Below are positions 7,676 through 15,903 of a stretch of DNA of 63,533 nt, one piece after another (the first letter of the stretch is position 1; every line of letters begins with the position of its first letter). Position numbers and translations under genes: made by a program. The stretch is from an uncultured Butyrivibrio sp. (GTDB taxonomy: Bacteria > Bacillota > Clostridia > Lachnospirales > Lachnospiraceae). The notes under the pieces are model-generated. The model was not told the origin of the DNA and did no database searches. It saw only the letters and a program-made list of their open reading frames with translations. The stretch is from positions 75,475-139,007 of the forward strand of contig CAJTON010000003.1 of assembly GCA_910577605.1 (NCBI GenBank), in the 5' to 3' direction.

Positions 7676-8938
7676 TCAGCCTTTTCCTCCTATATCGTGC
7701 CTCATGTATTTATTCTCAAAATCTATCCATTCCGTCGCCTCGTAAGCCTTCGCTCTCGCCTCTGCAAGAGTCGCGCCCTTTGCGGTAATTCCCAGCACGC
7801 GGCCCCCGTTCGTGACTGTTCCCGCGTCCGTCTGCTTAGTACCTGCATGGAAACAGTAATAATCGTCTTTGCCGTCAAAATTCTCAAAGCCCGTTATCAG
7901 CTTTCCTTTTTCGTAAGCTACGGGGTATCCGTCCGAAGCAAGCACGACGCACACGCAGAAATTATCCTCAAACTGTAAGTCTATCCGGTCAAGCGTACCG
8001 TCTATGCACGCCTCAAACACGTCGATTATGTCGTTTTTAAGCCTAGGCAGCACCACCTGCGCTTCCGGGTCACCGAAGCGCGCGTTGTATTCAAGCACCT
8101 TAGGTCCCTTGGGTGTAAGCATAAGCCCGAAAAAGATAACGCCCTTAAACGGTCTTCCCTCCGCTTTCATTGCGTCCACGGTAGCCTGATATATATGCTT
8201 GCGGCAGAACTCGTCAACCTCTGGCGTGTAATAGGGGCTGGGAGAAAAATTACCCATTCCTCCGGTATTAAGCCCTTCATCTCCGTCCTTCGCGCGCTTA
8301 TGGTCCTGCGCGGACGACATTATTTTGATCGTATCGCCGTCAACAAAAGAAAGTACGGACACCTCGCGTCCCGTCATAAATTCTTCGATCACGACGGTAT
8401 TGCCGGAATCTCCGAACTGCTTGTCAAGCATAAGCGTCTTTATGCCGTCCTTTGCCTCCTCCTTCGTGTTGCAGATAAGAACGCCCTTGCCGAGCGCAAG
8501 TCCGTCCGCCTTGAGCACGATAGGATAATCCGCGCCTTCAAGATATTCAATCGCCTTATCGGAGGAATCAAAGGTTTCATATTCCGCCGTGGGAATATTG
8601 TATTTGCGCATCAGGTCCTTGGAAAAAGCCTTGGAGCCTTCAAGTATCGCCGCATTCTTCCTCGGTCCGAAGACCCTGAGCCCCTCCGCCTCGAATACAT
8701 CGACGATACCGCCCACTAACGGGTCGTCCATTCCGATAACAGTAAGGTCAATCTCTTTTTCTTTGGCAAAAGACACTAGCTTATCAAATTCCATCGCTCC
8801 TATCGGAACGCACTCCGCGATCTGGGCTATGCCCGCGTTACCGGGCGCGCAGTATATTTTATCAGCTTTGGAGCTTCTTGAACAGGCATACGCAATGGCA
8901 TGTTCGCGTCCGCCGCTTCCCACAATAAGTATTTTCAT
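7676..8938 (-). CDS. purD: Phosphoribosylamine-glycine ligase
   Basis: GAR synthetase, step two of purine synthesis: phosphoribosylamine + glycine + ATP to GAR. The 420 residues equal the usual length. It starts with MKILIVGSGGREHAIAY, and shows the ATP-grasp core including ADGLALGKGV and the metal-binding VLEYNARFGDPE near residue 290. Start ATG 8938 follows TAGGAGG. It is the last gene of purE-purM-purN-purD, 9 bases after purN, and is followed by a strong terminator. The assignment is secure. Confidence 0.97.
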   Translation of the reverse strand: MKILIVGSGGREHAIAYACSRSSKADKIYCAPGNAGIAQIAECVPIGAMEFDKLVSFAKEKEIDLTVIGMDDPLVGGIVDVFEAEGLRVFGPRKNAAILEGSKAFSKDLMRKYNIPTAEYETFDSSDKAIEYLEGADYPIVLKADGLALGKGVLICNTKEEAKDGIKTLMLDKQFGDSGNTVVIEEFMTGREVSVLSFVDGDTIKIMSSAQDHKRAKDGDEGLNTGGMGNFSPSPYYTPEVDEFCRKHIYQATVDAMKAEGRPFKGVIFFGLMLTPKGPKVLEYNARFGDPEAQVVLPRLKNDIIDVFEACIDGTLDRIDLQFEDNFCVCVVLASDGYPVAYEKGKLITGFENFDGKDDYYCFHAGTKQTDAGTVTNGGRVLGITAKGATLAEARAKAYEATEWIDFENKYMRHDIGGKG

Positions 8939-8947
8939 TTTTTCCTC

Positions 8948-9547
8948 CTAACGCGAAACGCTGCCGTTCGCAATCATATCTATAGCTTTGGGCAGAATTA
9001 TCCATTCCGCCTGCTCCATAACGCGGCGCTGAAGAAGCTCCGGCGTATCGCCGTCGAGCACCTCAACGGGCTTCTGAAAAATTATCCGCCCCGTGTCCGT
9101 ACCCTCGTCCACATAATGCACAGTGGCTCCCGTAACTTTAACGCCTCTTGCCAAAGCCGCTTCATGCACCTTAAGCCCGTAAAAGCCCTTTCCGCAGAAA
9201 GACGGGATAAGCGAAGGGTGTATATTTATTATCCTGTCGGGATACGCCGCCACCATTTTGGGCGGTATAGCCACAAGAAATCCCGCAAGCACAACTAAAT
9301 CAGGATCTAATTTATTAACGCCTTCAAGCAGCGCGTCGTTAAAAAGCTCCCTGCTCTCATACTGCTTGGGAGAAATACAGAGCGCCTCTATGCCTGCTGC
9401 TCTCGCCCTTTCAAGCGCGTACGCTCCCGCGTTATTGCTTATAACGCCCACGATTTCGGTATTTCGTATCCTGCCGTCCTCTATAGAATCAATTATCGCC
9501 TGAAGATTGGTCCCGCCTCCCGAAACAAGCACCGCTATTTTTAACAT
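8948..9547 (-). CDS. purN: Phosphoribosylglycinamide formyltransferase
   Basis: Transfers the formyl group of 10-formyltetrahydrofolate to GAR. The 199 residues match the family. Catalytic signatures include the N-terminal LVSGGGTNLQAIID, INIHPSLIPSF (Asn and His of the triad) and the Asp in VHYVDEGTDTG. The start overlaps the purM stop by 7 bases, so the two are probably coupled. Confidence 0.96.
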   Translation of the reverse strand: MLKIAVLVSGGGTNLQAIIDSIEDGRIRNTEIVGVISNNAGAYALERARAAGIEALCISPKQYESRELFNDALLEGVNKLDPDLVVLAGFLVAIPPKMVAAYPDRIINIHPSLIPSFCGKGFYGLKVHEAALARGVKVTGATVHYVDEGTDTGRIIFQKPVEVLDGDTPELLQRRVMEQAEWIILPKAIDMIANGSVSR

Positions 9548-10566
9548 ATCGTTACTCCCTTGTCTCCGTCCGCAGCCTCGCCGAGAACAAAAGCGTCCTC
9601 ACCGACAGCCTTCACCGCGGCTATAGTCTTATCCGCGTCTTTTTGGTCAACCGCAAGAACCATTCCCACGCCCATATTGAAGGTATTGTACATCATCTGC
9701 TCCTCTATGCTGCCGTCAACCGCAAGCATTCTGAAAATAGCCGGAACCTCATAGCTGTCCTTTCTGACCTTCGCGCATATGCCGTCCGGAAGCATTCTGG
9801 GAATATTTTCATAGAAACCGCCACCCGTGATATGGCTGCAGCCCTTTATCCTTACGCCTGATGTCTTTACTGAGGACAGCGCCTTGACATATATTTTGGT
9901 GGGCGCTAAAAGAGCCTCGCCGAGCGTCTTTCCGAGGGAATCATAATATGTACCGAGAGCTTCGGCGCTCATATTGAATACCTTCCTCACAAGTGAAAAA
10001 CCGTTGCTGTGCACTCCCGACGACTTTATTCCGATAAGCGCGTCGCCCGACTTAATGTCTTCTCCGGTAATAAGGTCCTTCTTATCCGCCACGCCGACGG
10101 CAAAGCCCGCAAGATCGTACTCGTCAACGGGATAAAAACCGGGCATCTCGGCGGTCTCGCCGCCCACAAGGGCGCAGCCCGCCTGCACGCAGCCCTCCGC
10201 AACGCCGCTTACGATTGACGCGATCTTCTCCGGCTCGTTTTTGCCGCACGCAATATAATCAAGGAAAAACAACGGCTCGCCTCCCGCGCACGCCACATCG
10301 TTGACGCACATGGCGACGCAGTCGATTCCCACCGTGTCGTGCCTGTCCATAAGAAACGCTAGCTTAAGCTTTGTCCCGACTCCGTCAGTTCCCGAAAGCA
10401 GCACCGGATGCTCCATATTCTTTATCGCGTCAAGCGAGAAAGCTCCCGAAAAACCTCCGAGACCTCCCATGACCTCAGGTCTCATCGTCTTCGCCACATG
10501 CCGCTTCATAAGCTCGACAGCCTTATATCCCGCTTCAATATCAACTCCGGCTTTCTTGTAATCCAT
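9541..10566 (-). CDS. purM: Phosphoribosylformylglycinamidine cyclo-ligase (AIR synthetase)
   Basis: Closes the imidazole ring: FGAM + ATP to AIR. The 341 residues are family-typical, with the N-terminal YKKAGVDIEAG, the ATP/phosphate loop region VLLSGTDGVGTK and the strongly conserved GGETAEMPGFY. It uses the product of PurL, whose gene is at 22113-25883 in this window. Start ATG 10566 follows GGAGG, one base after the purE stop. Confidence 0.97.
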   Translation of the reverse strand: MDYKKAGVDIEAGYKAVELMKRHVAKTMRPEVMGGLGGFSGAFSLDAIKNMEHPVLLSGTDGVGTKLKLAFLMDRHDTVGIDCVAMCVNDVACAGGEPLFFLDYIACGKNEPEKIASIVSGVAEGCVQAGCALVGGETAEMPGFYPVDEYDLAGFAVGVADKKDLITGEDIKSGDALIGIKSSGVHSNGFSLVRKVFNMSAEALGTYYDSLGKTLGEALLAPTKIYVKALSSVKTSGVRIKGCSHITGGGFYENIPRMLPDGICAKVRKDSYEVPAIFRMLAVDGSIEEQMMYNTFNMGVGMVLAVDQKDADKTIAAVKAVGEDAFVLGEAADGDKGVTIC

Positions 10567-10567
10567 T

Positions 10568-11080
10568 TTATTTTTCCTCCATATATTTTTTATATCCGGC
10601 GCTTTCTATCCTGTCCTTCTTCTTCATAACGCCGTCCTTTAAATCTTCCTTATATTCCTTGATTCTGGCAAGAAGCTTTGGATCGGACACCGCAAGTATC
10701 TTCGCCGCGAGGATTCCCGCGTTTGCTCCTCCGTCGATCGCGACCGTCGCCACGGGAATGCCGCTCGGCATCTGCACTATCGAGTAAAGCGAGTCCACTC
10801 CTCCCAAGGATTTGGCATGGATCGGTATCCCGATAACCGGCATAGGAAAAATAGCCGCGCACATTCCGGGAAGATGCGCCGCGCCGCCTGCCCCCGCAAT
10901 TATCACCTTGATGCCTTTCTCCTCTGCTTTGCCCGCATAATCAAAAAACACATCCGGCATACGGTGAGCCGATATTATAGTGATCTCATATTCGATGCCG
11001 AATTTTTCCAGCATCTCCGCCGCCTTGCTCATAACCGGAAGATCCGAGTCGCTTCCCATAACAATTCCTACTTTTGCCAT
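10568..11080 (-). CDS. purE: N5-carboxyaminoimidazole ribonucleotide mutase, PurE class I
   Basis: Converts N5-CAIR to CAIR. The 170 residues show the class I phosphate-binding loop GSDSDLPVM, SAHRMPD with the catalytic His, and the GAGGAAHLPGM segment. Class I PurE normally works with PurK, which is not in this window. Start ATG 11080 follows GGAG. It is the first pur gene, but only 23 bases separate it from the small membrane protein upstream, so transcription may enter from there. Confidence 0.96.
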   Translation of the reverse strand: MAKVGIVMGSDSDLPVMSKAAEMLEKFGIEYEITIISAHRMPDVFFDYAGKAEEKGIKVIIAGAGGAAHLPGMCAAIFPMPVIGIPIHAKSLGGVDSLYSIVQMPSGIPVATVAIDGGANAGILAAKILAVSDPKLLARIKEYKEDLKDGVMKKKDRIESAGYKKYMEEK

Positions 11081-11103
11081 TTTTATCTCCTTTATATATT
11101 AAA

Positions 11104-11415
11104 TTAAATTCCTACCACAAAAAGCATTATAAGAATAATTGCCATTATCCCGTTGAACAGCGCGCCGATAAAAGAAAAAGTATAATATCTGTCGCTCTCC
11201 TTGTAACTTAAAATTCCCATAACACATCCGAAAAAGGCCACCGCCAATGCGCTCAGCGCAAAAGAGCCGACCTCCATTCCGCCCTCGCCGCGCGCTCCGA
11301 AGGAAATAGCCACCGCGCGTCCGAAAAGCACTGCGGCGATCACAGCCATAACCGTAGAAATAACCCCGCCGACACTGTGCTTTTTATTGGAAAATTTATA
11401 TTTATGCCTTGCCAT
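11104..11415 (-). CDS. Small integral membrane protein (DUF6142-like)
   Basis: A 103-residue membrane protein beginning MARHKYKFSNKK, with a basic N-terminus then three or four hydrophobic helices (about 15-35, 45-67, 80-102). The pattern resembles proteins annotated DUF6142 in Clostridia; this is from memory and tentative. ATG 11415 is preferred to an in-frame start at 11529 because the longer form would run through the VanZ gene with no hydrophobic or conserved content. It overlaps the VanZ-like gene by 14 bases, so the two are probably co-translated. Function unknown. Confidence 0.75.
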   Translation of the reverse strand: MARHKYKFSNKKHSVGGVISTVMAVIAAVLFGRAVAISFGARGEGGMEVGSFALSALAVAFFGCVMGILSYKESDRYYTFSFIGALFNGIMAIILIMLFVVGI

Positions 11416-11866
11416 CGGCCCTGATCCTCTCAATCCTTTTAAAAAGCTTATACAGCAGCGCTCCGAGCAGACCTCCCAAAGTATTGAGCAGCAGATCGTC
11501 CACGTCAAACGATCCGACCTTTGCCACAAGCTGTATTATCTCAACGCAAAGCGACACATCAAAGGTCAGAAGCACCGCCGCCCAGAAGCTTATTTTCCTG
11601 CCTGACACGGGAATTATAAAAAGCCCGAACGGTATGAAAGCCGCAACGTTTCCGGCAAGATTGAGCCAGACCGCCTTCGCCCCCAAAACGTCTCTGTGCG
11701 CAATAAACCTGTGTATTTCTTTAAACGGTATCAGATTGTAGCTGTAATTTCTGACCATATTGGTACGGCCCATGTTTTCCGCAAAAAACAGAAAATACAC
11801 AAGCACACAGATATACGCCACAAATAAAACGGTGCTGATACACCTGCGTTTTGTACTCCCGCTCAC
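11402..11866 (-). CDS. VanZ-like membrane protein
   Basis: A 154-residue protein with four hydrophobic segments (about 12-30, 65-85, 93-113, 122-140) and the VanZ-family signatures NLIPF, NLAGNVAAFIPFG, CVEIIQL and FDVDDLLLNTLGG. VanZ proteins are found in Gram-positives and some affect glycopeptide resistance; here there is no van gene nearby, so no resistance role is implied. The start is GTG 11866 with GAGG seven bases upstream. It separates the pyr and pur parts of the cluster and overlaps the next gene by 14 bases. Confidence 0.88.
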   Translation of the reverse strand: MSGSTKRRCISTVLFVAYICVLVYFLFFAENMGRTNMVRNYSYNLIPFKEIHRFIAHRDVLGAKAVWLNLAGNVAAFIPFGLFIIPVSGRKISFWAAVLLTFDVSLCVEIIQLVAKVGSFDVDDLLLNTLGGLLGALLYKLFKRIERIRADGKA

Positions 11867-11918
11867 AGATCCGCCTCTCCTGTCTGTTTATTCCCGCAAC
11901 GCGCCGCGGCGGCGCGCG

Positions 11919-12590
11919 CTATGCGCCGTACTGCGCGTAATACTTGTCAATGGCAGCTTTAAGCGCGTCGTCGATAATTACCCTGCCCTTATATGGCCTG
12001 TTGTAAAGGTGTTCGACCACCTCTGCCATAGTTACGATGGAAGTCGTCTTTATGCCGTATTTAATGCGTATCTCCTCAAGCGCGCTCTTTTCGCCCTTGC
12101 CCTTTTCCATTCTGTCAACGGATATTATCAGACCGACAATATCCACCGAGCCCTGCGCCTTTATTATAGGAAGAGTTTCCTCAATAGAAGTTCCCGCAGT
12201 CGTGACATCCTCTATTATAACCACTTTATTGCCGTCTTCTATCGGACTTCCCAGCAAAATTCCTTTATCTCCGTGGTCCTTTATCTCCTTGCGGTTGGAG
12301 CAGTAGCCCACCTCCGTTCCGTAAAGCCCGTCAAGCGCCACCGCCGCCGCTACCGAAAGCGGAATTCCCTTATACGCCGGTCCGAAAAGTACATCAAAGT
12401 CAGTTCCGTACGCCTCATTGATAGCCCTCGCGTAATATTCCCCCAGTTTTTTAAGCTGCGAGCCTGTTCTGTAAAAGCCCGTGTTGATAAAAAAAGGCGT
12501 GTTCCTGCCGCTCTTTGTAACAAAATCCCCGAATTTAAGAACATTGCAGTCCACCATAAATTCTATAAATTCCTGTTTGTACTGTTCCAT
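11919..12590 (-). CDS. pyrE: Orotate phosphoribosyltransferase
   Basis: Joins orotate and PRPP to make OMP. The 223 residues contain the PRPP-binding motif VVIIEDVTTAGTS near residue 125 and the N-terminal GDFVTKSGRNTPFF. ATG 12590 is chosen over an upstream in-frame ATG at 12659 because AAGGAGG (12599-12605) precedes it at 8 bases and conserved sequence begins there. It lies 100 bases after pyrD and completes the UMP branch with pyrF. Confidence 0.96.
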   Translation of the reverse strand: MEQYKQEFIEFMVDCNVLKFGDFVTKSGRNTPFFINTGFYRTGSQLKKLGEYYARAINEAYGTDFDVLFGPAYKGIPLSVAAAVALDGLYGTEVGYCSNRKEIKDHGDKGILLGSPIEDGNKVVIIEDVTTAGTSIEETLPIIKAQGSVDIVGLIISVDRMEKGKGEKSALEEIRIKYGIKTTSIVTMAEVVEHLYNRPYKGRVIIDDALKAAIDKYYAQYGA

Positions 12591-12690
12591 TGCGATTTCC
12601 TCCTTCCGTTTCGTCTCCAAGACTATGCACATTCTAACATATGGAAAATTCTTTTTCAATTTATTTTTGTACCGCCAAAAAACAGGCGGC

Positions 12691-13593
12691 TCACTTGACT
12701 TTGCCGATAAGCTCGTTTATATCCGCAATATTTTTGTCCGTCATGTATTTTTCTATGCCCGAAATTATATCAAGCGTCGCCCTCGGATCGGCAAAGTTCG
12801 CGGTACCGACGGACACGGCGGTCGCTCCCGCAAGTATGAACTCCAGCGCGTCCTCGGCTGTAGCAATACCTCCCATTCCGATTATCGGCAGCCTGACAGC
12901 GTTCGCCGTCTGATATACCATGCGCACGGCGATCGGCCTTATCGCGGGTCCTGAAAGCCCCCCCGTCCTGTTCGCCAGCGCAAAGGTCTGTCTGTTCACA
13001 TCTATCTTCATGCCCGTCAGCGTGTTTATAAGTGATAAAACATCGGCGCCTCCCGCCTCGGCGGCTTTCGCCGTTTCGGTTATATCCGTAACGTTAGGGC
13101 TCAGCTTCATAATCACCGGCTGCTTCGCGGCTCTTTTGACCGCCGCCGTAATACGCTCCACGCTCGCGGCGCTCTGTCCGAAGGCTATCCCGCCCTCCTT
13201 TACGTTGGGGCAGGAAATATTTATTTCAAGCATATCGACCGGCTCGTCCGCAAGACGCTCCACAACCTCTACATAGTCCTTCTCCGATCTGCCGCAGACG
13301 TTTACGATTATCTTGGTGTCGTATTTCTTGAGAAAAGGTATGTCCCTCTCCGCGAAAACATCTATTCCCGGATTCTGAAGCCCTATCGCGTTAAGCATTC
13401 CGCCGTAAGTCTCCGCCACCCGCGGCGTGGGGTTTCCCTCCCACGGGACGTTTGCCACTCCCTTTGTGACAACCGCGCCCAGCCTGTTCAGATCGACAAA
13501 TTCACTGTACTCCATACCAGAACCGAAGGTCCCCGACGCCGTCATAACCGGATTCTTAAGCTCTACTCCGGCAAGATTTACTTTTGTATTCAT
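12691..13593 (-). CDS. pyrD: Dihydroorotate dehydrogenase class 1B, catalytic subunit
   Basis: FMN enzyme oxidising dihydroorotate to orotate, coupled to NAD through PyrK. The 300 residues show ELKNPVMTASGTFG at the start, the NISCPNVKEGG active-site loop with the catalytic Cys of class 1B, and the FMN phosphate site GMGGIATAEDA. ATG 13593 overlaps the TGA of pyrK by one base (TGATG), with GGAG upstream. The TTG three bases earlier is less likely. Confidence 0.96.
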   Translation of the reverse strand: MNTKVNLAGVELKNPVMTASGTFGSGMEYSEFVDLNRLGAVVTKGVANVPWEGNPTPRVAETYGGMLNAIGLQNPGIDVFAERDIPFLKKYDTKIIVNVCGRSEKDYVEVVERLADEPVDMLEINISCPNVKEGGIAFGQSAASVERITAAVKRAAKQPVIMKLSPNVTDITETAKAAEAGGADVLSLINTLTGMKIDVNRQTFALANRTGGLSGPAIRPIAVRMVYQTANAVRLPIIGMGGIATAEDALEFILAGATAVSVGTANFADPRATLDIISGIEKYMTDKNIADINELIGKVK

Positions 13594-14354
13594 CAAAGCT
13601 CCACCTCCGCAGCGTTAAATACCGGTCCGTCGGCGCATACGCGTTTATTTCGGACCTGCGAATGTCCGTCTATCTCCACTGAACGACACACGCACGCAAG
13701 GCAGGCCCCTATTCCGCAAGCCATTCTTTCCTCAAGCGAAAGCCACGCCTCTATCCCGTTAGCGGCGGCGTATTCCTTGACCGCGCGCAGCATGGGAGTA
13801 GGCCCGCACGCGTATATTACGTCTCCGCTTATCCCGCGTTCCTTTATCGCGTCTATCACGGTTCCATGTACTCCGAGACTCCCGTCGTCCGTTGCGACAG
13901 TAAGATTACCGTAAATCTTAAGATCCCTGTCAAGGAACGTATCGCTGTCCCTGTAGCCGACCACGATTTCTTTCTCATCATAAATTCTTTTCGCAAGCTC
14001 AAGCATGGGCGGAATACCGATACCGCCGCCGATAAGGATCGCTTTCTTTCCCTCCTGTATAGGAAAACCGTTTCCGAGCGGTCCGAGTATATGTATGCTG
14101 TCCCCCGGCTGATATTGCGAAAATTCCTTCGTTCCCTTGCCCGCTATCCTGTAAACGATCCTGAGTCTCTGCACGTCCGTCTCGCAGATGCTTATAGGTC
14201 GCGGCAGCAATCTCGATCCGTACTTCGAGTATACGGATACAAACTGACCGGGTACGGACTTCTCGGCTATATTGCTTGTCCTTATCCACATATCGTAAAT
14301 GTCGCCGCCAAGCTTTTCCTGACTTTCGACAACCGCCTTTTCATCAAATTTCAT
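13593..14354 (-). CDS. pyrK: Dihydroorotate dehydrogenase electron transfer subunit
   Basis: FAD and [2Fe-2S] subunit that passes electrons from PyrD to NAD. The 253 residues have a ferredoxin-reductase layout: FAD domain with RLLPRPISICE (about 50), NAD domain with GGGIGIPPML (about 107), and the C-terminal cluster ligands in MACGIGACLACVC. The gene is tightly packed: one base after pyrF and overlapping pyrD by one base. PyrK beside class 1B PyrD is the standard Firmicutes arrangement. Confidence 0.96.
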   Translation of the reverse strand: MKFDEKAVVESQEKLGGDIYDMWIRTSNIAEKSVPGQFVSVYSKYGSRLLPRPISICETDVQRLRIVYRIAGKGTKEFSQYQPGDSIHILGPLGNGFPIQEGKKAILIGGGIGIPPMLELAKRIYDEKEIVVGYRDSDTFLDRDLKIYGNLTVATDDGSLGVHGTVIDAIKERGISGDVIYACGPTPMLRAVKEYAAANGIEAWLSLEERMACGIGACLACVCRSVEIDGHSQVRNKRVCADGPVFNAAEVEL

Positions 14355-14355
14355 C

Positions 14356-15279
14356 TTATCTTCCCCTTGCGGAATTAATGTCGTTTATCATGTCTATCGC
14401 CGCCTGCCTTGACGCGTCGGCGTAGCACTGCGCCCCGAAGCGGGCGTATCCGTCCTGCTTATACGCGCAGATTATTCCTCTTGAACTGTTTACTATCGCG
14501 CCGAGTCCGTCGGCGTTAAAATAGTCCGCAAGATCCTTGCCCTTTCCGCCCTGCGCGCCGTAACCCGGAACAAGGATAAAGGTTTTCGGCATCATTTTGC
14601 GGAGAATTCTGCCCTGTTCGGGATATGTCGCTCCGACGACCGCTCCTACATAGCTGTAGCTGTCGCCCATACACTCCTCTCCCCATTTTGCGACCTGCTC
14701 CCCGACATGCTCGTAGAGAGGTCTGCCGTCGATAAGCCTGTCCTGAAACTCGCCGCTTGAAGGGTTCGAGGTCTTGACTAGAATAAAGATTCCCTTTTTG
14801 TGCTCTTTGCAGACATCGGTAAAGGGCTTTATCCCGTCCGTTCCCAGATACGGGTTCACCGTTATAAAATCTTCGTCAAACGGCGCAAAGCTGCTGCCTC
14901 CGACCTTTACCTCGCCAAGATGCCCTACGGCGTACGCAGCCGAGGTCGAGCCTATGTCTCCGCGCTTAATGTCCCCTATAACGACCATATCCTTGGACTT
15001 GCAGTAATCAACCGTCTTTTTGAACGCCTTGAGTCCTTCTATTCCGAACTGCTCGTACATCGCTATCTGAGGCTTGACTGCGGGAACTATATCGTATATC
15101 GCGTCAACTATCCCCTTATTATACTGCCATATCGCCTCCGCCGCTCCTTCAAGCGTCTCCCCGAATTCGTCAAAGGCTTTCTTTGTTATATGCTCCGGCA
15201 CATACGAAAGCATCGGGTCAAGCCCGACAACGACGGGCGCGTCGGTCTTTTTTATCTTATCAGTAAGCTTATTGATCAT
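14356..15279 (-). CDS. pyrF: Orotidine 5'-phosphate decarboxylase, type 2
   Basis: Decarboxylates OMP to UMP. The 307 residues match the longer type 2 family. VGLDPMLSYVP near residue 18 and the catalytic GDIKRGDIGSTSAAYA near residue 101 (with the essential Lys and Asp pair) are clear. Start ATG 15279 has AAGGAG 11 bases upstream. The 114 bases before it, after the cytidine-deaminase-like gene, show no clear promoter. Confidence 0.96.
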   Translation of the reverse strand: MINKLTDKIKKTDAPVVVGLDPMLSYVPEHITKKAFDEFGETLEGAAEAIWQYNKGIVDAIYDIVPAVKPQIAMYEQFGIEGLKAFKKTVDYCKSKDMVVIGDIKRGDIGSTSAAYAVGHLGEVKVGGSSFAPFDEDFITVNPYLGTDGIKPFTDVCKEHKKGIFILVKTSNPSSGEFQDRLIDGRPLYEHVGEQVAKWGEECMGDSYSYVGAVVGATYPEQGRILRKMMPKTFILVPGYGAQGGKGKDLADYFNADGLGAIVNSSRGIICAYKQDGYARFGAQCYADASRQAAIDMINDINSARGR

Positions 15280-15393
15280 ATTCTTATTTTCTCCTTAATT
15301 ATTATTGTCCCTTTTTGAAAGATAAGTATATTTTACAAAAATCACACCATCTCCAGCAGCTTAACCGTTCAGTTCTATAAACAGGAAGTTGTT

Positions 15394-15828
15394 TTATTCC
15401 TCCCAGTGTTCCAGTTTTTCAGATGGGTAAGCGTTCGTCCAGTGATATGGCTGCAATTCCTTTAATTCTACAAATTTGATGCGATCCTCTTTCGTCGTGA
15501 CCGCCACCTGTACATCCTCGCCCCAATATCGCAATCTCTCCTGGCAAATGCCGCACGGTGATAATACCCTGTATCTGGAGTTTTCATCATCACGAATAAG
15601 GCACATACAATGCGTAACTTTTTCGTTGTATTTATGGGCTTCCAGCATAGCGCCCAATTCAATGCATACTATCGCAGATGCATTAGCAGTTTCAATTGAA
15701 ACGCTTGTATAATAGTTCCCCTTGGATGTGTGAACAACGCCAGCTCCACCCCAACCGACAGGATATCTCTTTTCTATCAGTTCAACCGCTTTCCGATACA
15801 TCTCATTTTCAATTTCATAATACCTCAT
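15394..15828 (-). CDS. Cytidine deaminase-like protein
   Basis: A 144-residue zinc hydrolase of the cytidine/blasticidin deaminase fold. The first zinc ligand and catalytic Glu appear as VCIELGAML (C-x-E, about residues 54-56), the second ligand pair as SPCGICQERL (PCxxC). The likely role is nucleoside salvage (cytidine or a related base), which would fit its place between pyrC and pyrF, but substrate is not certain; blasticidin-S-deaminase-like proteins have the same motifs. Its codon use is more A+T-rich than its neighbours and it has 75-base and 114-base gaps on either side, so it may be a later insertion into the cluster. Confidence 0.85.
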   Translation of the reverse strand: MRYYEIENEMYRKAVELIEKRYPVGWGGAGVVHTSKGNYYTSVSIETANASAIVCIELGAMLEAHKYNEKVTHCMCLIRDDENSRYRVLSPCGICQERLRYWGEDVQVAVTTKEDRIKFVELKELQPYHWTNAYPSEKLEHWEE

Positions 15829-15903
15829 AAATATCTCCCATTATGTACATAATTCCGAAAAGAGGGTTATTATTATGTTTATACCCGAAATTACAGGGCA
15901 TGG

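Noticed and set aside
11900..11916. G+C-rich palindrome after pyrE as a terminator
   Set aside because: GCGCCGC/GCGGCGC has almost no loop and no T run follows on the minus strand, so it is not counted as a terminator.
11760..12698. A 312-codon plus-strand frame
   Set aside because: It runs antisense through the VanZ-like gene and pyrE, is rich in Arg/Tyr/Leu like a shadow frame, and has no binding site or conserved motif.
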